Source: UBA11400 sp964473555 (GTDB lineage: Bacteria > Bacteroidota > Rhodothermia > Balneolales > HLUCCA01). Taken from it: a stretch of DNA of 64,000 nt. The notes below the pieces were generated by a model. That model did not search any database. It was not told the origin of the DNA and saw nothing but the letters and a program-made list of their open reading frames with translations. The translations under genes were made by a program, and so were the position numbers. Of the stretch, positions 52,583-61,190 are shown piece by piece. The stretch lies in assembly GCA_964473555.1 (NCBI GenBank), contig CAYYPL010000002.1, forward strand, positions 62,001 through 126,000, given 5' to 3'. How positions within the stretch are numbered: position 1 is the stretch's first letter; every line of letters begins with the position of its first letter.

Positions 52583-54244
52583 TTAATTCAACTCTTCAAG
52601 CGCTTTCAATCTGGCAGCTTCAAATTCATTGCCTGGCGTCCAGCTCATTTTTTCTGGAAGGTTGGCAATGCGATAGGCCACATTGAAATACAGTTTCAGG
52701 TCTTCGACGGTGCCGGACAGATCCCAGGTGTCGTCGAAGTTGTCGAGCTGGGTATGGTAACGCTGGCGCAGGTATTCGGCTACCCAGTCGGCGTGTCCCT
52801 CAGGCTTGTCGATGTAGGTGGTTCCGGATTTCATGTACAGTGCTGGAACTCCGACTTTTGCGAAGGAGAAGTGGTCGGACCGGTAATAGAATCCTTGATC
52901 CGGTTGATTGTCAGGAATTACCTCGCGACCTTGTTTGGCTGCTTCTTCTTCGAGAATCGGATCGATGTTGGTACGTCCGTATCCAATGGATACTACATCT
53001 TTGGTGCGTCCAAATACGCTGAGCATGTCGGTATTGATGTTGGCTGACATCGCTCCAGCTGGAACCGGCGGATTCAATGCGAAGTACTTGGATCCAAGCA
53101 GACCGGATTCTTCAGCACCTACGGCAACGAACATCAGGCTGCGTTTGACTTCGTCTTTGACCTGCATGAACGCGTTTGCCAGATTGATCATGGCACTGAT
53201 TCCACTGGCATTGTCCATGGCTCCGTTATAGATGGAGTCACCTTCAAGCGGTGTCGGACTGATTCCCATGTGGTCGTGGTGGGCAGAGAATACAACGTAC
53301 TCGTCTTTGTAAATCGGATCAGCACCTTCCACGATTCCGACCACGTTTTTGGCTGTGATGGTACGGTATGTTGCACTCAAATCGATATTGGCACGAACGT
53401 CACCAAGCGATACAGGCTGAAAATCCGGACTATCGGCTGCAGCCATGAGTTCTTCGAGGTTGAGTCCTGCGGTTTCAAAGAGCTGGACGCTGGCGCGTGA
53501 TCCCAGCCATCCGGAGATCTGAGTTGGGGCACGATCTTCACCTTCTGGAACCAGGGTGAAACGTTCGCGTCCGAAGCTGTTGGCAACTACTGCCCACGGA
53601 TATCCAGCAGTTGGTGTGGTATGTATGATCAAAACTCCTGCAGCACCGAGTTCTTGAGCGATTTCGTATTTATAGCTCCAGCGTCCGTAGTAGAGTCTGG
53701 AATTTCCACGGAATCCGTTTTCGCCATTGATCGGATTGCTGTTTTTCATGATCAGGATTTTTCCGGCAACATCCAGCCCTTTGTAGTCATCCCAGTTTTC
53801 TTCAGGAGCCACGATTCCGTATCCAACGAACACCATTTCAGCGTTTCGGAGGCTGACTGAAGGCTGGTCCTGAGCCGGAGACACAACTAACTCTATGCCA
53901 TACGGGACATTCATGACCTCGCGTCCGCCTCGGGTAATTCGCAGGGAGGTGTTTCGATCGGTTGTCTGACCCAGAACCGGAACCTCTTGGACCCAACTTC
54001 CGTCCGGCATCCCAGGAGTAAGACCGAGCTTTTCAAACTGCCCGATGATGTAGTCGACCGTCATGTCCTCGCCTGGAGTCGCTGGTGCGCGACCCATGAA
54101 GCTGTCGTCGGCGATCACACGAACATGCTCGGCAATGGACTCCTCGGTGATGGAGTTCAGCGCCTGATCAACGTTTGATTTTGGAGCACAAGCTACAACG
54201 AGTAGCGATGTTGACAGCGTGGCGCTTAAAATGGAGTATTTCAT
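52583..54244 (-). CDS. M28 family metallopeptidase lipoprotein with PA domain
   Basis: From ATG 54244 the protein has 553 residues, beginning with a lipobox signal peptide (LLVVAC). A PA-like insert (about 130-260; FVGYGIVAPEENWDDYKGLDVAGKI split by the domain) precedes the M28 zinc core: FSAHHDHMG (His), NGAMDNASGISAM (bridging Asp), VAVGAEESGLLGS (catalytic Glu pair), NTDM (Asp) and YRSDHFSFAKVGVPAL (His). These are aminopeptidases of the periplasm or cell surface. A second ATG two codons upstream (54250) is also possible. The gene is alone and ends at a repeat-derived terminator. Confidence 0.92.
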   Translation of the reverse strand: MKYSILSATLSTSLLVVACAPKSNVDQALNSITEESIAEHVRVIADDSFMGRAPATPGEDMTVDYIIGQFEKLGLTPGMPDGSWVQEVPVLGQTTDRNTSLRITRGGREVMNVPYGIELVVSPAQDQPSVSLRNAEMVFVGYGIVAPEENWDDYKGLDVAGKILIMKNSNPINGENGFRGNSRLYYGRWSYKYEIAQELGAAGVLIIHTTPTAGYPWAVVANSFGRERFTLVPEGEDRAPTQISGWLGSRASVQLFETAGLNLEELMAAADSPDFQPVSLGDVRANIDLSATYRTITAKNVVGIVEGADPIYKDEYVVFSAHHDHMGISPTPLEGDSIYNGAMDNASGISAMINLANAFMQVKDEVKRSLMFVAVGAEESGLLGSKYFALNPPVPAGAMSANINTDMLSVFGRTKDVVSIGYGRTNIDPILEEEAAKQGREVIPDNQPDQGFYYRSDHFSFAKVGVPALYMKSGTTYIDKPEGHADWVAEYLRQRYHTQLDNFDDTWDLSGTVEDLKLYFNVAYRIANLPEKMSWTPGNEFEAARLKALEELN

Positions 54245-54373
54245 ACACATACAAATGATTAAATATGAGTGCCCTTTGAGGCGTGTTATAAAACTTCAGA
54301 ATACGAAAATCGCCGCTGAAATTAAATAACACAACCAGTGAGCCGGGCTAATTGGACTTCAAAGTTTGTAAAA

Positions 54374-54970
54374 TCAAGGAGTATGCGTTTTGATCCAGAA
54401 GGTGAGCTGCTTCCCTGACTCTGTGTTTTCGTCTAGATCCTGCCATTTAAACGTAGCTTTTAATTCCGGATGCTCGATGTAACCACGCTTCCTCCAAAAG
54501 GCATGAAGAGGGATGTATCCTGCTGGTTTACGCGGATGATCGGCCGGACGATCCACCGCGCAGAATGTTGTGAGGATAAATCCATGTCTCAACGCATGCG
54601 CCTCACGTTCTTCAAAAAACCGCACTCCGATGCCTTGTCCACGGTAGGCCTGTAGCAACACAGATTCTCCGAAATAAAAGTAGTTATTGGTGTCGAGTCC
54701 GGCGGACTCAAACGGCCTCCTTACCATTGGATCCTCGTCGGACATCGGCATTCCGGTCGAAGCCCCGACCACCTTGTCACCATCCAATGCCAACACCACT
54801 ACGGTTTTATCTGAAATCGTATAGCGTTTCAGGTACTTTTGTTCGTAAGCAAACGATCCGTCGTACAGATAGGGAAACTCCCGAAAGACCGTGATTCGAA
54901 GCCCGGCCAGCGCGTCGATGTAGGGTAGAATTTCGGATCCGGTGAGGCGAAGCATACGGATGGAACCCAT
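54374..54970 (-). CDS. GNAT-family acetyltransferase
   Basis: The 198-residue protein (ATG 54970; a second ATG five codons later is possible) shows the GNAT core: VVVLALDGDKVVGASTGM, then FYFGESVLLQAYRGQGIGVRFFEEREAHA with the acetyl-CoA-binding R-G-Q-G-I-G loop (Q/R-x-x-G-x-G/A). The later part ILTTFCAVDRPADHP and FWRKRGY matches the C-terminal half. The substrate is unknown. The frame continues upstream to 55420 but that part is antisense to ndk and is not coding. The gene diverges from ndk with 99 bases between starts. Confidence 0.88.
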   Translation of the reverse strand: MGSIRMLRLTGSEILPYIDALAGLRITVFREFPYLYDGSFAYEQKYLKRYTISDKTVVVLALDGDKVVGASTGMPMSDEDPMVRRPFESAGLDTNNYFYFGESVLLQAYRGQGIGVRFFEEREAHALRHGFILTTFCAVDRPADHPRKPAGYIPLHAFWRKRGYIEHPELKATFKWQDLDENTESGKQLTFWIKTHTP

Positions 54971-55069
54971 GATTCTGATTTTATTTGAAGATTGATACTT
55001 CAGAAGTTCTGTATTTCTGTGTAAATTACGAGTCTGTAACTGAGTTTTTAACACGAAAAATATTCTACA

Positions 55070-55501
55070 ATGGCTATCGAACGTACCCTTGCAATTCTCA
55101 AACCTGACTGTGTGCGCAAAAATCTTCAAGGCGCAGTACTCAAGCAAATCCAGGATGCTGGATTCAAAGTTTTGGCGACCAAAATGACCCGTCTGACCAT
55201 GGACACTGCGGGTGGATTCTACGCCGTTCACCGTGAGCGTCCTTTTTACGGTGAACTTTGCGAGTTCATGAGCTCTGGCGCGTGCATGCCGATCGCGTTG
55301 GAAAAAGAAAACGCAGTTGCTGATTTCCGTAAACTCATCGGTGCAACCAATCCAGCTCAGGCTGAAGAAGGCACCGTGCGTCGTTTGTATGCTGACAGCG
55401 TAGGTGAGAACATCGTTCATGGATCTGACTCTGTCGAAAACGGCAAAATCGAGATCGCTTACTTCTTCGCCGAGTCTGAAATCATCGCCAACCTGGCCTA
55501 A
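55070..55501 (+). CDS. ndk: Nucleoside diphosphate kinase
   Basis: NDK balances nucleoside triphosphates by moving the gamma-phosphate through a phospho-His. The 143 residues are full length: TLAILKPDCVRKN at the start, RPFYGELCEFMSSGACMPIALEK, and the active-site His 117 in ENIVHGSDSVENGKIEIAYFF. A strong terminator follows 31 bases after the stop. The leader before ATG 55070 lacks a clear Shine-Dalgarno but contains TTTG and TATTTCTG elements near 54984 and 55012, which may be a promoter. Confidence 0.97.
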   Translation: MAIERTLAILKPDCVRKNLQGAVLKQIQDAGFKVLATKMTRLTMDTAGGFYAVHRERPFYGELCEFMSSGACMPIALEKENAVADFRKLIGATNPAQAEEGTVRRLYADSVGENIVHGSDSVENGKIEIAYFFAESEIIANLA

Positions 55502-55532
55502 GACTCAATTTTTTTACAGACATTTCTGTGCA

Positions 55533-55562
55533 AAGGCAGCTGTTTCCCAGCTGCCTTTTTTG
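55533..55562 (+). terminator. Rho-independent terminator of ndk
   Basis: AAGGCAGCTG (55533-55542) pairs with CAGCTGCCTT (55548-55557) around 5 bases; a T-run follows. Confidence 0.9.
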
Positions 55563-55622
55563 TTTTTACAATAAAATTAGCTAATATTAGCTAGTTATAA
55601 AATTAAACACATTGAAAAAACT

Positions 55623-55892
55623 ATGAACTCCCAATACGATATAAAATTGGTGAATATGCATGAGGCAAAGTCTCAGTTATCGCGTCTGGTACAGGAAGTA
55701 TTGGACGGGCACCGAGTCCGATTAGCCCGAAATGGGAAACCTGTGGTTGAGCTCAAAATCATCGATGACGATGTGATTCGTGTTCCCGGTACGATGGCTG
55801 GAAAGATTTGGGTTTCTGAGGATTTTGACGATTACACACCTGATATTCAGCAACTATTTGAAGGAAGTGACGAGGATGAATTACCTGATTGA
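55623..55892 (+). CDS. Phd/YefM-type antitoxin
   Basis: The 89-residue protein has the Phd/YefM DNA-binding fold: VNMHEAKSQLSRLVQEVLDGHRVRLARNGKPVVELKII, followed by an acidic C-terminal tail (VSEDFDDYTPDIQQLFEGSDEDELPD) that would bind the PIN toxin. The toxin gene overlaps its end by 17 bases. Such antitoxins repress their own operon. The pair follows the ndk terminator and is more AT-rich than ndk. The first ATG (55623) is used; the ATG at residue 12 would also give a typical antitoxin. Confidence 0.9.
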   Translation: MNSQYDIKLVNMHEAKSQLSRLVQEVLDGHRVRLARNGKPVVELKIIDDDVIRVPGTMAGKIWVSEDFDDYTPDIQQLFEGSDEDELPD

Positions 55893-56250
55893 TACACATG
55901 TCCTGATATGGTGGCTGACAGATGATGCCCGTTTGAGTAAGGAAGTCAGAGATATTTTAACCTACAAGCCTGTTTTCTGTAGCGTTGTATCCCTTTGGGA
56001 AGTCATTCTTAAGGCTCAGGCCGGAAAAATAAAAGTTGCTGATTCATTTATTATGGAAGCAAAGGGGCAGGGCTTTGCCTGGTTGGAAATACAAGTGAAT
56101 CATATTGCCGCATTGAACAAACTGCCACAATTTCATAAAGATCCTTTCGACCGATTATTAATTGCGCAAGCAAAAGCAGAATATCTTACACTAATTACAG
56201 CCGAGAAACACATTCAAATGTATAATGTCCCGTTACTCAGGCCATTTTGA
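55876..56250 (+). CDS. vapC: PIN-domain ribonuclease toxin (VapC family)
   Basis: From ATG 55876 the protein has 124 residues and the PIN acidic residues: YLIDTHVLIWWL (Asp 6), FCSVVSLWEVILKAQAGKI (Glu), and FHKDPFDRLLIAQAKAEYLTLITAEKHI (Asp pair). The D-T-H-x-x-x-W-W opening and D-P-F-D-R-L-L-x-A-Q-A segment are typical of the Phd-partnered VapC subgroup. It is probably an RNA-cutting toxin held inactive by the overlapping Phd-type gene. The frame extends upstream in the antitoxin gene but has no support there. Confidence 0.92.
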   Translation: MNYLIDTHVLIWWLTDDARLSKEVRDILTYKPVFCSVVSLWEVILKAQAGKIKVADSFIMEAKGQGFAWLEIQVNHIAALNKLPQFHKDPFDRLLIAQAKAEYLTLITAEKHIQMYNVPLLRPF

Positions 56251-56368
56251 TTCAAACTGAGATATTCGCTTACCAGTTTTTATTCTGAAAAAATCTTGGC
56301 ATTTTTGAAGGACATTAAAACACGGACAATGAGTCCGTACGAGTTCAACACCCCAAATCCCCCCAAAT

Positions 56369-57625
56369 ATGACTCGAATGGTGTTCGTTTTGGTGATTTC
56401 GGTGATAACCTGGTCGTGTACCGACATCGAATTGCCCTCCATTGAACCGGTAGCTGAGGCCACGCAACCAGTGAAAACGGGTGCTGAAGTGCTGCTCGAT
56501 AGCTTTTTGCCTGAATTGGAGGGTAAATCCGTTGGACTGGTCATGAATCCGACCGCCCGGGTCGGAAATACCCACATGCTCGACACGCTCCTGGCCAGTG
56601 GCGTCAACATCTCCGCCTTATTCGCTCCCGAACACGGATTCCGGGGCGACTACGGAGCCGGAGAGAAAATCACGGATGGGGTGGACGAACAAACCGGTCT
56701 ACCAGTGTTCTCGCTGTACGGACAAACCCGTAAGCCAACTCCGGAAATGCTCGAAGGAATCGATGTGCTGCTGTTCGATATGCAGGACGTCGGAGCCCGG
56801 TTCTATACATATATGTCCACGATGGGACTCGTGATGGAGGCGGCGGCTGAACAGGGCGTTGAGCTTTGGATTCTCGACCGGCCGAATCCAGCCGGCGGGG
56901 ACTACGTGAGTGGCTGGATGCTGGATCCCAAACACACCTCGTTTGTGGGCGCTTACGCGGTGCCAATTGCCCATGGAATGACACTCGGAGAACTGGCCAT
57001 GATGATCAGTAATGAAGGATGGCTGTACGCAACCGAGCCGTTGAATCTGCGCATCGTGACTATGCAGGGATGGAACCGGTCCATGAAATGGTCCGATACC
57101 GGACTCGAATGGGTGCCGCCTTCACCTAATCTTCCCACACCAGAGCATGCTTTTGTGTATCTGGGTACCTGTCTGATCGAAGGCACAAGTATGTCCGAGG
57201 GACGCGGAACTACTGATTCATTTTTGTTAGTTGGGGATCCGTTGCTGTCGATTTCAGCACAAACACTCGATTCGCTACGACAGATCCATCCAATTGCTAT
57301 CACCGACTCAATCTTCACTCCCGTTGACCTCCCCGGACGTGCTATGAATCCGAAGCATGAAGGAGCTCAGGTTCAGGGGATGTACCTACAGCTTACGGAA
57401 GATTCCTGGTCGGAGCTGGATCCCGTAGCATTCGGACACGATTTACTGCGTGTCATGATGCAAAATACCGATTCAGTAACCACCAGAGATTTTATCTATT
57501 TGTTAACCGGAACCGACCGCATCGATGAGTTTTTATCCAACCCCGAACTCAGCGCCTCCGAAATGTGGGAGGAAGAGGTTGAGGAGTTTATGAGTAGACG
57601 TGAGCCGTATTTGCTTTATGAGTAG
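56369..57625 (+). CDS. Exo-beta-N-acetylmuramidase NamZ-like lipoprotein (DUF1343, GH171)
   Basis: The 418 residues match DUF1343, now known to contain the exo-N-acetylmuramidase NamZ used in peptidoglycan recycling. Visible signatures: GKSVGLVMNPTARVG, FAPEHGFRGDYGAGE, FSLYGQTRKPTPEML, LLFDMQDVGARFYTYMSTMG, LDRPNPAGGDYVSG, PIAHGMTLGELAMM and EGTSMSEGRGTT. A lipobox-type start (VITWSC) makes it an exported lipoprotein. Another ATG stands three codons later. No other recycling gene is adjacent. A purine-rich tandem trailer follows its stop codon. Confidence 0.9.
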   Translation: MTRMVFVLVISVITWSCTDIELPSIEPVAEATQPVKTGAEVLLDSFLPELEGKSVGLVMNPTARVGNTHMLDTLLASGVNISALFAPEHGFRGDYGAGEKITDGVDEQTGLPVFSLYGQTRKPTPEMLEGIDVLLFDMQDVGARFYTYMSTMGLVMEAAAEQGVELWILDRPNPAGGDYVSGWMLDPKHTSFVGAYAVPIAHGMTLGELAMMISNEGWLYATEPLNLRIVTMQGWNRSMKWSDTGLEWVPPSPNLPTPEHAFVYLGTCLIEGTSMSEGRGTTDSFLLVGDPLLSISAQTLDSLRQIHPIAITDSIFTPVDLPGRAMNPKHEGAQVQGMYLQLTEDSWSELDPVAFGHDLLRVMMQNTDSVTTRDFIYLLTGTDRIDEFLSNPELSASEMWEEEVEEFMSRREPYLLYE

Positions 57626-57630
57626 ATCTC

Positions 57631-57903
57631 AGAAAACGGAAAACTGCAAACAGACTTTAGTGTGCAGTGTGCAGTACACAGTGCAGAGTTCACAGTTTTT
57701 AGCGCACAAGGGTCAGATTTTTCGATGAGGGACGAGCGAAGAGGGATGAGAAAATTTCGAAATACAACCCTCTTACATCACATTTCCAAAGCCGGATTAC
57801 AATCTGAAAAGCCGTAACAAATTTAATTGTGACTAATAGAAGGGCGGTTTACCGTTTTCTGTTTACCGTTATCTGTTATCTGTTACCTGTTATCAGTTTT
57901 CGG
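57631..57903. repeat. Mixed tandem arrays between the convergent genes NamZ-like and rlmB
   Basis: GAAAACGGAAAAC at 57631-57651, GTGCAGTGTGCAGTACACAG at about 57661-57680, GATGAGGGACGAGCGAAGAG at 57724-57743, then the reverse form CCGTTTTCTGTTTACCGTTA with TCTGTTA units at 57847-57903. Each half is purine-rich on the strand of the gene it follows. No gene is supported in this space. Confidence 0.75.
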
Positions 57904-57904
57904 C

Positions 57905-57936
57905 AAAAAAGTCGGGCGGTTACGCCTGACTTTTTT
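57905..57936. terminator. Terminator at the end of rlmB
   Basis: AAAAAAGTCGGGCG (57905-57918) pairs with CGCCTGACTTTTTT (57923-57936), one G-T mismatch, 4-base loop. It overlaps the last codons of rlmB and can work in both directions. Confidence 0.85.
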
Positions 57937-58657
57937 GTTTAACTATTTCATAACACACAAGAGCGGCACTGACTGAAGCATTAAGAGATTCCACGTTGTT
58001 TTTCATGGGAACGCTCACCGTAAAGTCGCATTGCTTTAGGGTGTGTTGGCGGATTCCCTTGCCTTCACTTCCAACAATCACCACCAACGGCATATTGAAA
58101 TCTTGTTTCCAAAGTGTGGTTTTGGCATTCTGATCAAGTCCAACGACCCAGAATCCGGCGTCTTTGAGCAATCCGATGGACTGATTGATGTTCACGACCC
58201 GAATAATCGGCACCATTCCTGCGGTTCCGGCTGACGTCTTGAACACGGTTGCGTTCACTGGCGCCTGTCGGTGCTTGGGAACCACCACGGCGTCCATTCC
58301 CGAGGCCGCGGCCGTGCGAAGTATGGCTCCGAAATTGGCCACGTCTTCGATTTCGTCCATGATCAGCACGACCGGATTCGTCTTTATATCGATCGTTTCC
58401 AGCCAGTCATCCAATTCCAGGTATTCGACAGCACTGAGTTGAGCCACCACTCCCTGGTCGTTCACCGGACCTACAAGTTCATTAAGTTTTTTACCGGGGA
58501 CTCGTTGCACCGGAATCCGGTTGCCCGATGCTAAATCCAGAATCAGTTTGAATCCACCTCCGGCAGTATCACGAATATAGATTTTCTCAACCTTCTCGGG
58601 ATTCTGTTTCAGGGCTTCTTCGACCGGATGACGGCCGTAGATGAGTGATTCACTCAT
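57920..58657 (-). CDS. rlmB: 23S rRNA (guanosine-2'-O-)-methyltransferase RlmB (TrmH/SpoU family)
   Basis: The 245 residues begin with the L30e-like substrate-binding domain (IYGRHPVEEALKQNPEKVEKIYI) and continue with the SPOUT methyltransferase core. The three family motifs are present: DVANFGAILRTAAASG, VVIVGSEGKGIR and VPMKNNVESLNASVSAAL. RlmB methylates guanosine 2251 in 23S rRNA of E. coli; the same target is likely but another TrmH-family site is possible. The start overlaps the end of the small membrane protein gene by 4 bases (ATGA), so the two form an operon. Confidence 0.93.
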   Translation of the reverse strand: MSESLIYGRHPVEEALKQNPEKVEKIYIRDTAGGGFKLILDLASGNRIPVQRVPGKKLNELVGPVNDQGVVAQLSAVEYLELDDWLETIDIKTNPVVLIMDEIEDVANFGAILRTAAASGMDAVVVPKHRQAPVNATVFKTSAGTAGMVPIIRVVNINQSIGLLKDAGFWVVGLDQNAKTTLWKQDFNMPLVVIVGSEGKGIRQHTLKQCDFTVSVPMKNNVESLNASVSAALVCYEIVKQKSQA

Positions 58658-58977
58658 GGGTGCTCCCTTAGATACGTAATGGTCTGCATCACCTGTTTTC
58701 GCTGATAAAAAATCAGAGCCATATTCAGCACGAAGACTACACCTAGTCCGTAATAGACCAGGTTGCTGATCTGAGTGATGCCGGATATAAACGAATAACT
58801 GAAGAAAAGCAGCGCGAAAAGATTCACCAGAATCATGATTCTATAGCGTTTGACCCGCTTTTCGAGGAGTTCAAGTTTGATGGAGTTCGGAACTTCGGGG
58901 TGGTTTTTACCCACGTGGAGCTCCAGTACGGCACGAATTGCCGCAGGGATGGTTGAAAAATTGTTTTTATCTGTCAT
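58654..58977 (-). CDS. Small two-helix membrane protein upstream of rlmB
   Basis: The 107-residue protein has a soluble N-terminus, a charged stretch (KLELLEKRVKRYR) and two membrane helices at about 47-65 and 72-90, ending in a short basic tail. No family is recognised. Its stop overlaps the rlmB start in ATGA, which shows translational coupling; a functional tie to rRNA methylation is not implied. The gene diverges from pyrG with about 110 bases between. Confidence 0.78.
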   Translation of the reverse strand: MTDKNNFSTIPAAIRAVLELHVGKNHPEVPNSIKLELLEKRVKRYRIMILVNLFALLFFSYSFISGITQISNLVYYGLGVVFVLNMALIFYQRKQVMQTITYLREHP

Positions 58978-59031
58978 GGAACAAAATTACGAATTTTTCA
59001 GAACGAATTAGGGATATGACTGCAATTCGGT

Positions 59032-59060
59032 TTGATAAGCGTTTAGATTCCTGCTATTTT
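59032..59060 (+). promoter_or_regulatory. Putative pyrG promoter
   Basis: TTGATA at 59032-59037 and TATTTT at 59055-59060, spaced by 17 bases; TTTG at 59031 with TATTTTAG also resembles the Bacteroidota form. It ends 29 bases before the pyrG ATG. Confidence 0.5.
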
Positions 59061-59088
59061 AGACATCCATCCACCCAAACCAAACTTG

Positions 59089-60699
59089 ATGTCTACCAAG
59101 TATATCTTTGTAACCGGAGGGGTTACATCATCCCTTGGCAAGGGAATCATTTGTGCTTCGCTGGGACGACTACTCACCGCCCGCGGACTCCGCGTCACCA
59201 TCCAGAAACTCGATCCGTACATTAACGTGGATCCCGGCACTATGAATCCCTATGAACACGGGGAAGTCTATGTTACCGACGATGGCGCCGAGACCGACCT
59301 CGATCTTGGTCACTACGAACGATTCCTGGACCTGCCCACCTCACAGCAAAATAACGTGACTACCGGACGCATCTATTATGATGTGATCATGAAAGAGCGT
59401 CAGGGGGCGTATCTGGGTAAGACGATCCAGGTTGTTCCGCATATCACCGACGAGATCAAGTCCCGCGTTCGTGCATTGGGCGATTCAGGTAAGTATGATG
59501 TGGTTATTGTAGAAATCGGCGGAACCGTCGGTGACATTGAGGGACTTCCTTACCTGGAAGCCATGCGTCAGATGCGCTACGATGTGGGACGTAAAAATAC
59601 ACTTTCTATTCATCTCACCCTGGTTCCGTATCTCAAAGCCGCAGGTGAAGTGAAGACCAAACCAACCCAGCACTCCGTAAAAACCCTGCTTGAAATCGGT
59701 TTGCAACCAGATATCCTGGTTTGTCGTGCTGAAGTGCCGCTGGAGCGATCCATTCGCAGTAAAATCGCACAGTTTTGTAATGTTGAGCTTGAAGACGTGA
59801 TTGCTTCGATCGATGCTCCGACGATCTATCAGGTGCCACTCATGATGCTGGATGAAGGTCTGGATACCCGCGTAATCGAAAAACTGGAGCTAACGGCAAA
59901 CGATATCGATCTGACTAACTGGAGGGTTTTTGTGGATCGTGTGTTAAATCCGCCGAGTACCGTGGAAGTTGCCCTGGTAGGAAAGTATGTGGAACATCAC
60001 GATGCATATATGTCGATCGTGGAGGCGTTTATCCACGCCGGTGCGGTTAACAACTGCAAAGTGAAGATCCGTTGGGTGCAGTCAGAGAATCTGACACCCG
60101 AAAATGCGTCATCCACACTCGAAGGTGTTCACGGAGTACTCGTGGCTCCTGGATTTGGCGGACGTGGCATTGAAGGTAAACTTGGTGCCGTACGTTGGGC
60201 ACGTGAGAACGGCATCCCGTTTTTTGGAATCTGTCTGGGAATGCAATGCTCTGTCATCGAATTTGCCCGCAACGTATGTAGTATGAATGGGGCCAATTCA
60301 ACTGAGTTTGACCAGGATTCGCCGTTCCCTGTCATTGATATCATGCCCGAACAGAAGCAGATCAAGAATATGGGCGGGACGATGCGACTGGGTAAATACG
60401 AGTGTAAACTTACCCCGGGATCCAAGGCTCATGCCGCGTACGGACAAGATGTAATTTCAGAGCGTCACCGTCATCGTTATGAAATGAACAACGATTTGTT
60501 GCCGCAGCTTCAGGCCAAGGGCATGGTTGTGAGTGGAACGAATCCGGATCGTGGACTCGTCGAAATCGTTGAACTTCCTGACCATCCTTGGTTTGTCGGT
60601 GTACAGTTTCATCCGGAACTGAAGAGTACGGTTACGCGTCCGCATCCGTTGTTTGTAGGATTCATCGGTGCTGCGGTCAAACACGCCGAAAAAACGTAA
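59089..60699 (+). CDS. pyrG: CTP synthase
   Basis: CTP synthase makes CTP from UTP, ATP and glutamine. From ATG 59089 it has 536 residues. The N-terminal synthase domain shows KYIFVTGGVTSSLGKGI, KLDPYINVDPGTMNP, HGEVYVTDDGAETDLDLGHYERF, EIGGTVGDIEG and KTKPTQHSVK. The C-terminal glutamine amidotransferase has PGFGGRGIEGKL, the nucleophile Cys in FFGICLGMQ and the His-x-Glu in GVQFHPELKS. A TTG one codon upstream is unlikely as a start. A Nudix gene begins 2 bases after its stop, forming an operon. Confidence 0.97.
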   Translation: MSTKYIFVTGGVTSSLGKGIICASLGRLLTARGLRVTIQKLDPYINVDPGTMNPYEHGEVYVTDDGAETDLDLGHYERFLDLPTSQQNNVTTGRIYYDVIMKERQGAYLGKTIQVVPHITDEIKSRVRALGDSGKYDVVIVEIGGTVGDIEGLPYLEAMRQMRYDVGRKNTLSIHLTLVPYLKAAGEVKTKPTQHSVKTLLEIGLQPDILVCRAEVPLERSIRSKIAQFCNVELEDVIASIDAPTIYQVPLMMLDEGLDTRVIEKLELTANDIDLTNWRVFVDRVLNPPSTVEVALVGKYVEHHDAYMSIVEAFIHAGAVNNCKVKIRWVQSENLTPENASSTLEGVHGVLVAPGFGGRGIEGKLGAVRWARENGIPFFGICLGMQCSVIEFARNVCSMNGANSTEFDQDSPFPVIDIMPEQKQIKNMGGTMRLGKYECKLTPGSKAHAAYGQDVISERHRHRYEMNNDLLPQLQAKGMVVSGTNPDRGLVEIVELPDHPWFVGVQFHPELKSTVTRPHPLFVGFIGAAVKHAEKT

Positions 60700-60701
60700 T
60701 T

Positions 60702-61190
60702 ATGAGCCTGGATCTCACCCGAATGCTTGGACATAAGGTTCGGGTGAGAGCCTGTGGACTCGTGGTACACGAAGAATCGCTGTTGTTGGTGCATTTGAAG
60801 GCTCCGACACGTCAAGATCCGTTTTGGTCTGTCCCCGGAGGTGGCGTGCAACATGGTGAGTCGCTCGAAACAGCCGTAATTCGTGAACTCCACGAAGAAA
60901 CCGGGCTTGAAGTCGGCATTGAGAGTCTATTTTACGTCTCCGAGTTTATTCAGCACCCGTTTCATGCCGTCGAATTCTATTTTTTGTGCCACAAAACAGG
61001 CGGGACACTGTCCAAAGGTCATGATCCGGAGTATGAGGCAGGTAGTCAGATGATTCTGGATGTGGCTTTTACTCCTTTGCATGAGTTACAAACGGCCGAA
61101 CTATTCCCTGAATTCATCCGTCATCAGTTCCACGCAGATTGGCAACGCGGGACAGATACTCCGATATGGATACGCTCAGGTGGATCCTGA
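60702..61190 (+). CDS. Nudix hydrolase
   Basis: From ATG 60702, two bases after the pyrG stop, the product has 162 residues. The Nudix box is complete: GGGVQHGESLETAVIRELHEETGLEV. The surrounding ACGLVVHEESLLLVHLKAPTRQDPFWSVPGG is usual for MutT-like enzymes with a small nucleotide-type substrate. The substrate cannot be told; coupling to pyrG suggests nucleotide housekeeping, which is inference. The last 77 bases of the gene overlap the convergent GNAT gene. Confidence 0.88.
   Translation: MSLDLTRMLGHKVRVRACGLVVHEESLLLVHLKAPTRQDPFWSVPGGGVQHGESLETAVIRELHEETGLEVGIESLFYVSEFIQHPFHAVEFYFLCHKTGGTLSKGHDPEYEAGSQMILDVAFTPLHELQTAELFPEFIRHQFHADWQRGTDTPIWIRSGGS

Noticed and set aside
54971..55420. N-terminal extension of the GNAT protein by 150 codons
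   Set aside because: The extension is wholly antisense to ndk, a certain gene; the GNAT domain is complete from 54970.
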